DNA from: Anaerolineae bacterium
GTDB lineage: Bacteria; Chloroflexota; Anaerolineae; Aggregatilineales; Phototrophicaceae
Direction: 5' to 3'
Length of the DNA stretch: 64,000 nucleotides
Assembly (NCBI GenBank): GCA_022826865.1
Contig: JAJDUC010000028.1
Span: 147,919 to 211,918 of the forward strand
In this document: piece after piece, positions 9,850 through 18,398 of the stretch
Numbering within the stretch: position 1 is the first letter of the stretch
How the letters are laid out: every line of letters begins with the position of its first letter
Program-made: the position numbers and the translations under genes
The notes under the pieces: generated by a model
The model's input: the letters and a program-made list of their open reading frames with translations, nothing else
Databases searched by the model: none
Told to the model about the DNA's origin: nothing

Positions 9850-10597
9850 TTTCGATCAGCGCGCAGAAATCATCGACATCCAGGGATGCGCCCCCAACCA
9901 ATGCGCCATCAATATTTGGCTGCGACATATACTCGGCCATGTTGCCGGGCTTCACGCTGCCGCCATACTGGATGCGCAGGCCGGCGGCAACGGCGGCGCC
10001 ATACAAGTCGCCCACCGTATCACGCACGGCAGTCTTGATGATGTCGTCAGCGATAGCGCCGCTGGCGCTCTTGCCGGTGCCTATGGCCCAGATAGGCTCA
10101 TAGGCGACGACCACATCGGCCATGTCCTCCGGCGCGATACCGTCCAGCGCCGCGCTGACTTGCGAGCGCACAAATTCGACCGTTTCACCGGCTTCGTTCT
10201 GCGCCAGGCTTTCGCCCACAGCGATGATCGGCTTAAGCCCGTTGGCCAGGATGGCTTTGGCTTTCCGGTTGACGTTTTCGTCCGTCTCATTGAGATAGGC
10301 TCGGCATTCCGAGTGACCGATGATGACGTAATCGACGTAGTTTTGCAGCATAGCGGCGGAGACCTGTGAAGTAAACGCGCCGGAAGGTTCCCAGTGCGCG
10401 TCCTGGGCGGCGACTCCCAGCCCCGTGTCCGCGAGGGCGTCGGCGACAGCCGTCAGCGCCAGAAATGGCGGCGCAACGACTCTATCCACGTTGGCAAATT
10501 GCGCGGCCCGGGGCGCGAGCGCTTCGACAAAAGCGACCGCTTCGGCGGGTGTTTTGTTCATCTTCCAGTTGCCGGCGATGATCGGCGTTCTCGCCAT
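9824..10597 (-). CDS. tpiA: Triosephosphate isomerase
   Basis: Interconverts dihydroxyacetone phosphate and glyceraldehyde 3-phosphate in glycolysis. The 257-residue product starts MARTPIIAGNWKMNKT and has the catalytic His in IIGHSECR, the catalytic Glu in YEPIWAIGTGKSA, and the phosphate loop QYGGSVKP with ALVGGASL. An open frame runs upstream to 11026 across pgk, but the ATG at 10597 preceded by GAGGAG is clearly the start. It lies about 100 bp downstream of pgk on the same strand. Confidence 0.97.
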   Translation of the reverse strand: MARTPIIAGNWKMNKTPAEAVAFVEALAPRAAQFANVDRVVAPPFLALTAVADALADTGLGVAAQDAHWEPSGAFTSQVSAAMLQNYVDYVIIGHSECRAYLNETDENVNRKAKAILANGLKPIIAVGESLAQNEAGETVEFVRSQVSAALDGIAPEDMADVVVAYEPIWAIGTGKSASGAIADDIIKTAVRDTVGDLYGAAVAAGLRIQYGGSVKPGNMAEYMSQPNIDGALVGGASLDVDDFCALIEIASNAKDN

Positions 10598-10701
10598 GTT
10601 TCGCTCCTCGTTTCTGCCAAATGTCAATTCATATTCTAGCAATGCTGTTTCGGCGCTTGCCAGCCGTTTGCGGGCTTCATCATAGTCCGGGGGGCGGCGC
10701 C

Positions 10702-11889
10702 TCAGCGTTCCGCCAGGACCGCTATTCCCGGTAGCGCCTTGCCTTCGAGCAATTCGAGGCTGGCGCCGCCGCCGGTGGATACATGGGACATTTGGTCGGC
10801 GAGACCGGCTTGTTCGGCCGCCGCCGCCGAATCGCCGCCGCCGATGATCGTCGTCGCGCCATTCGCCGTTTCTGTGGCAAGCGCCTTCGCCAAGGCGAAC
10901 GTTCCCTTGGCGAAGGCCGGCATTTCGAAGACGCCCATCGGACCATTCCACACGATGGTCCGCGCGCCTCTCAATGCCGCGCCATAAGCCTCGATGGTAG
11001 CGGGGCCGATATCCAGCGATTGCCAACCGGCCGGCACATCGTCAGCCGCGCCGATGACACGCTGATTGGCATTCGGTTCGAAGGCATCGGCAATGCGCTG
11101 ATCAAGCGGCAGCCGAAGCTTGTCGCCGGCGCTAGCGAGGATGTCGCGCGCGATTTCCAAGGCTTCCGCTTCCACCAGCGAATCGGCCATATCTCGGCCT
11201 TGCGCGGCAAAAAAGGTATTCGCCATCCCGCCGCCGATCAGCAAATGGTCGACTTTGCCGAGCAGCGCGCCGATCACTTCAATCTTTCCGGATACCTTGG
11301 CCCCGCCGAGTATGGCGACAAATGGACGCTGCGGCTCTTCCAGCGCCGTCGCCAAATAGTCGATTTCCTTTTCCAAAAGCAAACCGGCCACCGCCGTCAG
11401 TACATTCGCCACGCCGACATTGGAAGCGTGGGCGCGGTGCGCGGCGCCAAAGGCATCGTTAATGAAGATGTCGCCCAGCTCGGCCAGCCGCCGGGCAAAG
11501 GCGGGATCATTTTGGGTCTCGCCGCCGTGGAAGCGCGTGTTTTCCAGCAGGATGACGCCGCCCTCGGGCAAAGCCGCAATCGCCGCCCACGCTTCCTCGC
11601 CGATGCAGTTGGGCGCAAAGCGGACTTCCTCGCCAATCATAGCGCTGAGGGCCGGCGCCGCCGGCGCCAGCGACAACTCGGCTTTGCGTTCGCCTTTTGG
11701 GCGGCCCAGGTGAGACATCAAAATGACTGCTCTTGGCTGGCGGCTCAGAATATAGGCAATCGTTGGCGCGGCCGCGCGAATTCGCGTGTCATCGCTGATG
11801 GAAGCGCCGTCCAGGGGCACGTTGAAGTCGACGCGCACCAAGACCCGCCGTCCCTCGAGATCGACATCGCGCACGGTCATCTTGTTCAT
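10702..11889 (-). CDS. pgk: Phosphoglycerate kinase
   Basis: Transfers phosphate between 1,3-bisphosphoglycerate and ADP. The product (395 aa) shows [12 protein letters not shown] near 16-27, the substrate motif [10 protein letters not shown], the GGAKVSGKI hinge region, WNGPMGVFE, and the nucleotide loop GGGDSAAA. The start at 11889 has an AGAGG site upstream; an alternative ATG lies three codons in. It sits between gap and tpiA in the typical glycolytic order. Confidence 0.97.
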   Translation of the reverse strand: MNKMTVRDVDLEGRRVLVRVDFNVPLDGASISDDTRIRAAAPTIAYILSRQPRAVILMSHLGRPKGERKAELSLAPAAPALSAMIGEEVRFAPNCIGEEAWAAIAALPEGGVILLENTRFHGGETQNDPAFARRLAELGDIFINDAFGAAHRAHASNVGVANVLTAVAGLLLEKEIDYLATALEEPQRPFVAILGGAKVSGKIEVIGALLGKVDHLLIGGGMANTFFAAQGRDMADSLVEAEALEIARDILASAGDKLRLPLDQRIADAFEPNANQRVIGAADDVPAGWQSLDIGPATIEAYGAALRGARTIVWNGPMGVFEMPAFAKGTFALAKALATETANGATTIIGGGDSAAAAEQAGLADQMSHVSTGGGASLELLEGKALPGIAVLAER

Positions 11890-11906
11890 GTCGGGAAGCC
11901 TCTGAT

Positions 11907-11936
11907 AAAAGAAAAGAGCGAGGGACTCAGCCCCGC
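11907..11936 (-). terminator. Terminator-like hairpin between gap and pgk
   Basis: On the minus strand a GC-rich stem (arms at 11936-11931 and 11924-11918, one G-T wobble, 6-nt loop) is followed by TCTTTTCTTTT. It lies downstream of the gap stop and just before the pgk ribosome-binding site. It could be a partial terminator that sets gap above pgk-tpiA expression, or an RNA processing point. The stem is short and the call is tentative. Confidence 0.4.
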
Positions 11937-11962
11937 CCTTATTCTAGCGGATACCCAGGCGC

Positions 11963-12970
11963 CTAGAGGCGTTCGCCGACAAACTTGGTCAAATCCGCCG
12001 TGCGGCAGGAATAGCCCCATTCATTGTCGTACCAGGTGATCACCTTCACCAAACCGCCCGCGACATCGCTCGCCAAGGCGTCGATGATGCTGGAATGCGG
12101 ATTGCCGACATAGTCGCTGGAGACAAGCGGCTCATGTGACACATCGAGGTAACCGCGCATGGGTCCGGCCGCCGCTTCTTCAAAGGCGTCAATCAACTCG
12201 TCTTTGCTCGGCAGTTGTTCGACGGAGGCGACGAAATCAACCAGAGAGCCGGTCGGCGTCGGTACGCGGACGGCCATGCCATCGAACTTGCCCTGCAATT
12301 CCGGAACGACTAGCGCGACCGCCTTGGCGGCGCCCGTGCTGGTCGGGATCATATTTACGGCGGCGGCGCGCGCCCGACGCAAGTCCTTGTGCGGCAGGTC
12401 CAGAATCTGCTGGTCATTGGTGTAACTGTGGATCGTGGTCATGAATCCCTGTTGGATGCCGAAAGAATCGTTGACGACTTTTGCGGCCGGCGCCAGGCAG
12501 TTGGTTGTGCAGGACGCGTTGGACAGCACGTGGTGATTGGCCGGGTCGTATTTGTCCTGGTTGACGCCGAGAACGATAGTGATGTCCTCGCCTTTGGCCG
12601 GCGCCGAAATGATCACCTTCTTGGCGCCGGCAGTGATGTGCTTGGACGCGCTGGCTTTGTCGGTGAAGATGCCCGTGCTCTCGATGACGACATCCACGTC
12701 CATGTCACCCCAGGGCAACTGCGCCGGATCTCGCTCGGAGAGAGCTTTGATCTCAGTTCCGTCCACGATCAATGCGCCGTCCGCCACCTCTACTGTCCCG
12801 GGGAAAACGCCGTAATTGGAATCGTAACGGAAAAGATGCGCCATCGTGTCCAAGTCGCCCAGGTCATTAAAGGCGACCACTTCGATATCATCCGGGTAGT
12901 ATTCAAGCATCGCTTTCAGCACCTGCCGGCCGATGCGCCCGAAACCGTTGATGCCCGCGCGAATCGTCAT
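11963..12970 (-). CDS. gap: Glyceraldehyde-3-phosphate dehydrogenase
   Basis: NAD(P)-dependent oxidation and phosphorylation of glyceraldehyde 3-phosphate. Residues 1-15 give the Rossmann motif INGFGRIGR, and the active-site Cys is in [12 protein letters not shown] (near 155). The C-terminal [11 protein letters not shown] is also conserved. Length 335 aa is typical. A clear AAGGAG precedes the ATG. It is the first gene of the gap-pgk-tpiA run, with a 12-bp perfect palindrome about 30 bp upstream. Confidence 0.97.
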   Translation of the reverse strand: MTIRAGINGFGRIGRQVLKAMLEYYPDDIEVVAFNDLGDLDTMAHLFRYDSNYGVFPGTVEVADGALIVDGTEIKALSERDPAQLPWGDMDVDVVIESTGIFTDKASASKHITAGAKKVIISAPAKGEDITIVLGVNQDKYDPANHHVLSNASCTTNCLAPAAKVVNDSFGIQQGFMTTIHSYTNDQQILDLPHKDLRRARAAAVNMIPTSTGAAKAVALVVPELQGKFDGMAVRVPTPTGSLVDFVASVEQLPSKDELIDAFEEAAAGPMRGYLDVSHEPLVSSDYVGNPHSSIIDALASDVAGGLVKVITWYDNEWGYSCRTADLTKFVGERL

Positions 12971-12999
12971 GTGTCTAACTCCTTATTTCACCTGCGAAG

Positions 13000-13011
13000 C
13001 GTCAATTGACG
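13000..13011. promoter_or_regulatory. Palindrome upstream of gap, candidate operator
   Basis: CGTCAATTGACG is a perfect 12-bp palindrome centred about 35 bp before the gap start. Its position in the 5' leader of the first glycolytic gene suits a repressor site. No regulator is identified in the window. Confidence 0.35.
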
Positions 13012-13074
13012 TATGGCAAAAGCTTAGTACAGGGATAGACATATTAACATGCTCAAAAAAGGAGAGCCGGCGCC

Positions 13075-13977
13075 TTAGGCCGAGCCATAGCTGAGCAATT
13101 CGCTGAGCAGAATCGGCTGCAAGTTCCAGGCGCGCAGCAGGCTGTGCAGGCGTGGAATCGCCTCGAAAGAGCTTCGAATCATGTGATTTAGCGCGATGGT
13201 GCCGGTGCGCAGGTAAGTCTCATAGTTAGACATGATGGCATCGACGCAGTGCGCCGCGCAATTCGCGTTTGAACATAAGGTCTCCGGCGTTTCCGGCCCG
13301 TAGAGATGAGAGTAGACCTCGGGAATGGTGCGATCTTCGCCTTCGCATTGATCCGCGCAAGCTCTCGCGCAAATGGCGTCGCGTGAATCCAGGCCCCAGA
13401 GTATCAGCGGCATTTCATACCTGTTTGAGAGTTCCCGCAATTCATCGGTGACGATTCCATAAGGTGGACGGATGCCCACCGGCCGGTAGCCTGGCCCAAG
13501 GGCTTGGCGCATGACCTGCAAGGCCGGCTCCAATTCCTCGTCGATGAGTTGCTGCACGCTGAATCCCGTAATATCCCGGTGCGTATGAAGGTGGCAGCCG
13601 AATTCATGTCCCATATCGCGCAGCCTGGGATAGAGGTTTTCGTAGCCCGCGTGCGGTCGCCTCAGGTTGTTCTGGACGGCATAACCAATCGGAAAGAGCG
13701 TCAAGGCGATGCCGCGCTTGCGATATTCGCGGCCAATCTTCAGACTGTAAAATTCGCTCCAAAGATCGTCGTATGTCAGACAGACTTTGCGCGCGCTGGT
13801 TTGCACACGGCGGATGACACGCGCCTTTGGCGTCGTCGAAGATTGTTCGCGATCGCCCGAATGCGCGCTCGTCACGGGAACACCGCCCAAAAGCGATCCG
13901 GCCGCTATACCCGCGCCCCAGCGCAAAAACTGACGCCGCGAAATGTCCGCCCGCAGGCTGCTGTCGTCTTGGGGCAT
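13075..13977 (-). CDS. Tat-exported polysaccharide deacetylase-like protein (CE4 fold)
   Basis: A secreted protein of about 300 aa. The N-terminus carries a twin-arginine signal, SRRQFLRWG, followed by a hydrophobic stretch AAGSLLGG. The mature part has NodB-fold landmarks: KVCLTYDD (motif 1, metal/base Asp pair), GCHLHTH (motif 2, His pair) and GIRPPYG (motif 3). These suggest a metal-dependent deacetylase of cell-wall or extracellular sugars. Six Cys in a ~50-residue insert (CARACADQC...CSNANCAAHC) may bind metal or form disulfides and are not usual for the family. The start at 13977 places the Arg pair near residue 14; a longer start at 14028 is possible. Confidence 0.8.
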   Translation of the reverse strand: MPQDDSSLRADISRRQFLRWGAGIAAGSLLGGVPVTSAHSGDREQSSTTPKARVIRRVQTSARKVCLTYDDLWSEFYSLKIGREYRKRGIALTLFPIGYAVQNNLRRPHAGYENLYPRLRDMGHEFGCHLHTHRDITGFSVQQLIDEELEPALQVMRQALGPGYRPVGIRPPYGIVTDELRELSNRYEMPLILWGLDSRDAICARACADQCEGEDRTIPEVYSHLYGPETPETLCSNANCAAHCVDAIMSNYETYLRTGTIALNHMIRSSFEAIPRLHSLLRAWNLQPILLSELLSYGSA

Positions 13978-14171
13978 AATGTGTACCTGGTCCGTGGGCA
14001 AAATGCAGAATTCAAATTGTATCGGCATGGTTCAGGCGTCGCAACTGCTCGTTCGTGTTATGCGGGAGGGGCAGTTATCGCGCCGTATCCCGATTGCTAC
14101 GCTCGTTGCATGGCGGCCAAGCCAGTTCCCTTGAAAGCCGGCAGCAATATAGTTGCGCCGCTGCGTGAGAA

Positions 14172-14885
14172 TCAGCGAACCGGCTCATCCAGCCGCGAGC
14201 GAAGAGCGAGAATCATAACCGCGTCCAGCAGACAGAATGCCCCGATTGACAGTGCCGCGTCCATGAATAGCTGTTCGGGATAGAGGCGAATCAAGGTGTC
14301 GGAATAAGGAAAGCGCCAGGTGCCCGCGGCGAAGAGCAGATCGTGAAAGAAATCGAAGGCGAAATTCCAGGAAGCGAGCGCGAGCGCGGCCAGCGTCAGA
14401 ATGAGCGTGATTGTCAAATGAGCGCCCAGGCGAATGCCGGCTCTGATTTGGCGCTGACGTTCCGGCTTGCGCTTTGACACGATCAAAAGCGCCAGAGCTG
14501 TCGCAAGGCAGGCCAGGGCGGATGCGAATAACGCCGTCGCAACAGACTTGACATCATCCATGTGTCGGAGTTCGCTGGCATTAAACATGGCGCAGCCGCG
14601 GGCCCGCGCAGCCGGCGGCCAGCACTTGTCAGGCGGCAAGCGCTCCACCGCCAGGAACTCGCTTCCCGCGTCATTGAATAGATAGCGCAAAGCCAAGGGA
14701 CCGTATTCGAGACGGTCGGCAGTTGTGAAGCCGAAGCCATCGGCTGGAAAGCCCGGCCGCTGATATTCCAGATGCAGGAATGCTTCAGTCAAAAGCAGGC
14801 GAACAGCGCCGGTCGCCAGCAGAAATGGGATGATCAAGGCGAAGTATGCGCGGATCGCGAGTTTAGGCAAGCGTCCGTCAATCAT
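14172..14885 (-). CDS. Integral membrane protein, DUF1461/TIGR01906 family
   Basis: Function unknown. The 237-residue protein has four hydrophobic segments, one near each end and two in the middle, and the family landmarks: an ELRHMDDVKSV motif, and NFAFDFFHDLLFAAGTW followed by SDTLIRLYPEQLF. The ATG at 14885 overlaps the last eight bases of the upstream membrane/spermidine-synthase-like gene on the same strand, so both are probably translated from one message. Confidence 0.75.
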   Translation of the reverse strand: MIDGRLPKLAIRAYFALIIPFLLATGAVRLLLTEAFLHLEYQRPGFPADGFGFTTADRLEYGPLALRYLFNDAGSEFLAVERLPPDKCWPPAARARGCAMFNASELRHMDDVKSVATALFASALACLATALALLIVSKRKPERQRQIRAGIRLGAHLTITLILTLAALALASWNFAFDFFHDLLFAAGTWRFPYSDTLIRLYPEQLFMDAALSIGAFCLLDAVMILALRSRLDEPVR

Positions 14886-16485
14886 GGTCCAGCCGAAATT
14901 CATCCGCCCGGCCCGACAAAAGAAAATCCAGCACGATGGAATCCACCAAGGTCTCAACCGGCGCCAGATCGTCAGTGAAGATGATCTCGCTGCTGCCCAG
15001 CGGCACGAGCGCGTCCGCCGCCAGACTAAGGATCTCGTATAGCGCGGGATCGACGCCGGCGCTTCGATATTCTAGGTTTGCGCGCAGGTTGCGCGGATCG
15101 GTGGGCTGGGTCGTCGCCACGAGCAGGGAGTTAAATGAGCGCGGCACATCCAGCGCGTGGACGCTGGGAAAGACCTGCAACAATGTGCTCGAAAGCGCAT
15201 CCACCAGACGCCGGTCGGTATCCGTGCGCCCGACGTTAATGGCGACCACGCCGTCCGCCCTGAGACGCGCTTTGACCTCGCCGAAGAATTCGACCGTTGT
15301 TAGATGCCAGGGAATGTAAGGCGGCCGATAAGCGTCAATGGCGATGACCGCGAACTGTTCTTGGCTCCGGTTCAAGAGGTAACGGCCGTCGCCGGCGACT
15401 GCGCGGAGATTCGGCATTGCCGTCGGGTTCATATCAAAAAACTCAGCGCCGACAGCAATGATCTCAGGGTCAAGCTCTATGCCATAAATCGGGATATCGC
15501 CATAGATGCTGATGTGCTGCCGTGGAATCGTGCCGGCTGCCAGGCCGATTAGCAGCAGGGATGTGACTTGCTCCGCCTGAAACGGCGGGGCATTAAAATA
15601 TGGCGCCGCCAGAAAATAATCCCAGGCGCCTTCGTAAAAGATTTCAGTCTCATGCCATTGGCTGTGGATGCCTTGCCCTTCATTCAAATACAGATAGCGA
15701 TAACCGTCGCTGTCCTCCTGCACCTGAATGTAGTTATAGGCGCTTTCGCCATCGTAGCGCAGTTGGGCAGCGGCGGCCGGCGGACGCAAGGGCCCGGAAA
15801 GAGCAGAAGCCGCCAGCAGCGCGACTATGGCGGGCATAAGGGCATAGACCAGCGCCCGTCGACCATCGAGCCAAAGGAGGGCCGGGAAGGCGACGGCAAA
15901 TGACAATCCGGCGAAGAGCAGGAAGGTGCGCGTTGTGCCAATCTGTGGAATTGTCAATAGCACCGGCAGAAAGGCGCCTAACAAGCTGCCCAGCGTGCTA
16001 ATGGCGTAGACCTGGCCGGCGACCCGGCCGCTGCTCTCCAGGTCCGCCATCGCCAGCTTGATGACAAAGGGCGAAACCGTGCCGAGCAATGTGACGGGGA
16101 CGGAAAAGAGTATCAGAATGACGATAAACGATCCAAGCGCCAGCGCCGCTTCAGCGCCGAAGACAGCCAGCGCCGCCCGGGTAATGATAGGACGCCCAAA
16201 CAGCGGAATCAGAGCGCTGAGGAATGCCGCCCAAATGATGATCTTGAGAAGAAGCGCCGGGGAAGGAAAGCGGTCGGCAAGGCGACCGCCCAGAAAATAA
16301 CCGACGGTCAAGTAGAGCAGCATCAGGCCTATGACATTCGCCCAAACCAGATTGCTGTTGCCGAAGACGCTGCCGAGCAAACGCGACGCCGATAGCTCAA
16401 TGGCGAGCGTGGTCATGCCGCTGAAAAAGGCGATAATGTACAGGTAGCGCTTGCTCAGTGCCGGCCGCTGGCCGCTGCTGTCCAA
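14878..16485 (-). CDS. Membrane transporter-like/spermidine synthase-like fusion
   Basis: A 535-residue protein. Residues 12-240 form about seven or eight membrane helices beginning YLYIIAFFSGMTTLAIELSASRLLG, a sequence typical of the membrane half of fused spermidine-synthase-like proteins. The remainder is a soluble SAM-binding fold: LLLIGLAAGTIPRQ, IYGIELDPEIIAVG and VAGDGRYLLNRSQEQFAVIAIDAYRPPYIPWHLTTVEF. The DPEI acidic residue and the DGR loop are conserved. Whether it makes polyamines is unclear; many such fusions are uncharacterised. It overlaps the DUF1461 gene and is divergent from the GNAT gene. Confidence 0.8.
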   Translation of the reverse strand: MDSSGQRPALSKRYLYIIAFFSGMTTLAIELSASRLLGSVFGNSNLVWANVIGLMLLYLTVGYFLGGRLADRFPSPALLLKIIIWAAFLSALIPLFGRPIITRAALAVFGAEAALALGSFIVILILFSVPVTLLGTVSPFVIKLAMADLESSGRVAGQVYAISTLGSLLGAFLPVLLTIPQIGTTRTFLLFAGLSFAVAFPALLWLDGRRALVYALMPAIVALLAASALSGPLRPPAAAAQLRYDGESAYNYIQVQEDSDGYRYLYLNEGQGIHSQWHETEIFYEGAWDYFLAAPYFNAPPFQAEQVTSLLLIGLAAGTIPRQHISIYGDIPIYGIELDPEIIAVGAEFFDMNPTAMPNLRAVAGDGRYLLNRSQEQFAVIAIDAYRPPYIPWHLTTVEFFGEVKARLRADGVVAINVGRTDTDRRLVDALSSTLLQVFPSVHALDVPRSFNSLLVATTQPTDPRNLRANLEYRSAGVDPALYEILSLAADALVPLGSSEIIFTDDLAPVETLVDSIVLDFLLSGRADEFRLDHD

Positions 16486-16559
16486 ATTTCAACCTGATGT
16501 ATACGAATGAAGCGGGCGATTTTGAACTCTGATTATCAAACGCTAGGCGGAAAAAATCA

Positions 16560-17240
16560 ATGACTGTACAAATCCGCCCGGCCACATGCGGCGATGGGCC
16601 CGCCATCGCCAGAATCAGTCGCCAGGCCTTTTGCGAAGCTATCGCGCAGGACAGCCCGCGCGTTCAAGGCATCTTGCGCGAAGAGCTTACATTCGTCGCG
16701 ACAATTGCAAACGAAGTGCTGGGTTTCGTCGACAATTTTCTCACGCGCTCGGCCCAGGACGAAGCGCGCTTTGAGCTGGACCTCTTGGCAGTCGCGCCTG
16801 CGGCCCGCGGCCGCGGCATCGGCGGCCGACTGGTCAGTCACAGCCTGGCGCGGGCGCGCCAGTCCGCCGCGCGCGAGCTGCGAACCCTGGTCGCTGCCGA
16901 CAACCTGACGATGCAGGGAATATGCAAGAAACATCATTTCACCCGTTCGGATGTGTCTTACCGATTGTACGTCGCCGAACCGAGGCCGCCCGGCGCGGAA
17001 GCGGGAGCCGACCACGGCGGGCATCTGGTTCAGGTCGATACACTCGCTTACAGCGGCATTTGGCTCGAAGGCGCCATTTCACAGGCGGTCGTCGAGGCGG
17101 GCTTTGCGCGGGCCGCTCGCGCCGGGTCATCGCGCGTCGGCGCCGTGATTTCCAGGGCGGATAGGGAGACTGCCGCCCTGCTGCGCGCTTGCCGGTTTGA
17201 AGCCATCGGCGAATATCATTGGTGGACGATCAGCTTGTAA
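16560..17240 (+). CDS. GNAT-family N-acetyltransferase
   Basis: The product (226 aa) has a complete GNAT domain at residues 1-140, with the acetyl-CoA loop VAPAARGRGIGGRLVSHSL, so it probably acetylates a small molecule or protein amine with acetyl-CoA. The C-terminal 85 residues (AISQAVVEAGFARA... to FEAIGEYHWWTISL) resemble the second half of another GNAT domain, suggesting a degenerate tandem arrangement. Substrate unknown. Its last 11 bp overlap the convergent oxidase gene. Confidence 0.75.
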   Translation: MTVQIRPATCGDGPAIARISRQAFCEAIAQDSPRVQGILREELTFVATIANEVLGFVDNFLTRSAQDEARFELDLLAVAPAARGRGIGGRLVSHSLARARQSAARELRTLVAADNLTMQGICKKHHFTRSDVSYRLYVAEPRPPGAEAGADHGGHLVQVDTLAYSGIWLEGAISQAVVEAGFARAARAGSSRVGAVISRADRETAALLRACRFEAIGEYHWWTISL

Positions 17241-18375
17241 AACGACTGATCTTGAAGAGCCGGTCATTATGCGGGGTGCTGCCATCCAGCGCCAGATCGG
17301 TCAGCATCTTGCCGATGATTGTACTGAACTTGAAGCCATGCCCGCTGAAACCGGCGCCGATCACGACATGCTCATGTTCGGGATGCGCGTCCACGATGAA
17401 GTGCTCATCCGGCGTCTGTGTGTAGAGGCAGATGCGGCTCTCCTGCACAGGCGCTTCGGCGATACCGGGAATGTGCGCGCGCATGAAGGGACGCAGGGCG
17501 TCGACATTGCCGGCATCGGGCTGATAGTCGATCTCCGCCGGGCGCCCGACCGCCGGGCCGCCATGAAAGGCGATCTTGAAGCCGGAACCCAGATGCGAAG
17601 GAATACCGTATATCGACTCAGGATAGATCGAGCTCACATGCGCGATCCATATTGGGCAGTTCGTCGCCTCATGGATTGCCGCGTTGGCCGGTGTCATGAA
17701 GTTGAGCTGACAGCGCAGCGGCGTCATAGGCAGATCCAGCCCGGTTTGCTGGAGCATTGCGCGCGCCCAGGAACCGGCCGTGATCAGGAGCTTGCCGGCG
17801 CTGTAGGCGCCTTGGTCAGTCAGGACCTTGACGCTGTCGCTCCCGATCTGGATCTCGGTAACGGCTGTTCTGTCCATGACGGCGGCGCCATGCCTGCGCG
17901 CCAGTTTGATATGCCCCAAAACGGCGCGTGATGGCCTGAGGAATCCGCTGTCTGGTTGGTAAAGCACCTTAAAATCGTCGCTGAATTTGAACTGCGGAAA
18001 GCGCGCATGCGCCTCGGCCGGCGCAAGCAATTCATAGTCGATGCCGCCCGCTTGCACGGCCTCTATCGTTGCCCGGAAGCTCTCATCTTCGGCCGGCCCG
18101 AAATCGATGCCGCCGGTCTGCGCGTACAAAGTTTCGCCCAGGTTTTCCTGCAAGGCAAACCATAAGGGATAGGTGTCCTTCGCCAGTTCAATGTATTCGG
18201 GGAAGCCGTAAGAATAACGGATGATGCGCGAGTGCCCGTAGGAGCTGCCCAAGCGATGATTCAGTTCGAATTGCTCAAGGACCAGCACACGCTGTTTTCG
18301 CTTGCTGAGGTAGTAGGCGGCGGCGCTTCCCATAGCGCCTGCGCCAATGACAATGGCATCGTAGTCTGTATTCAT
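17230..18375 (-). CDS. Monomeric sarcosine oxidase / N-methyl amino acid oxidase
   Basis: FAD-dependent oxidative demethylation of an N-methyl amino acid such as sarcosine or N-methyltryptophan. Residues 6-30 give the dinucleotide fold AIVIGAGAMGSAAAYYL; the GSSYGHSRIIRYSY segment and the RICLYTQTPDEHF motif follow, where the Cys matches the covalent flavin attachment site of monomeric sarcosine oxidase. The C-terminal GAGFSGHGFKF is conserved. Length 381 aa is typical. Exact substrate cannot be decided. It sits 23 bp behind a DUF58 gene, perhaps by read-through rather than functional linkage. Confidence 0.88.
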   Translation of the reverse strand: MNTDYDAIVIGAGAMGSAAAYYLSKRKQRVLVLEQFELNHRLGSSYGHSRIIRYSYGFPEYIELAKDTYPLWFALQENLGETLYAQTGGIDFGPAEDESFRATIEAVQAGGIDYELLAPAEAHARFPQFKFSDDFKVLYQPDSGFLRPSRAVLGHIKLARRHGAAVMDRTAVTEIQIGSDSVKVLTDQGAYSAGKLLITAGSWARAMLQQTGLDLPMTPLRCQLNFMTPANAAIHEATNCPIWIAHVSSIYPESIYGIPSHLGSGFKIAFHGGPAVGRPAEIDYQPDAGNVDALRPFMRAHIPGIAEAPVQESRICLYTQTPDEHFIVDAHPEHEHVVIGAGFSGHGFKFSTIIGKMLTDLALDGSTPHNDRLFKISRFTS

Positions 18376-18398
18376 GGCTTCACTTCCGGTGAATGCAT

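Noticed and set aside
10598..11026. N-terminal extension of tpiA
   Set aside because: Lies within pgk in another frame; the conserved start with its ribosome-binding site is at 10597.
10783..12039. 418-codon plus-strand frame opposite pgk and gap
   Set aside because: Antisense to two certain glycolytic genes; no ribosome-binding site or homology.
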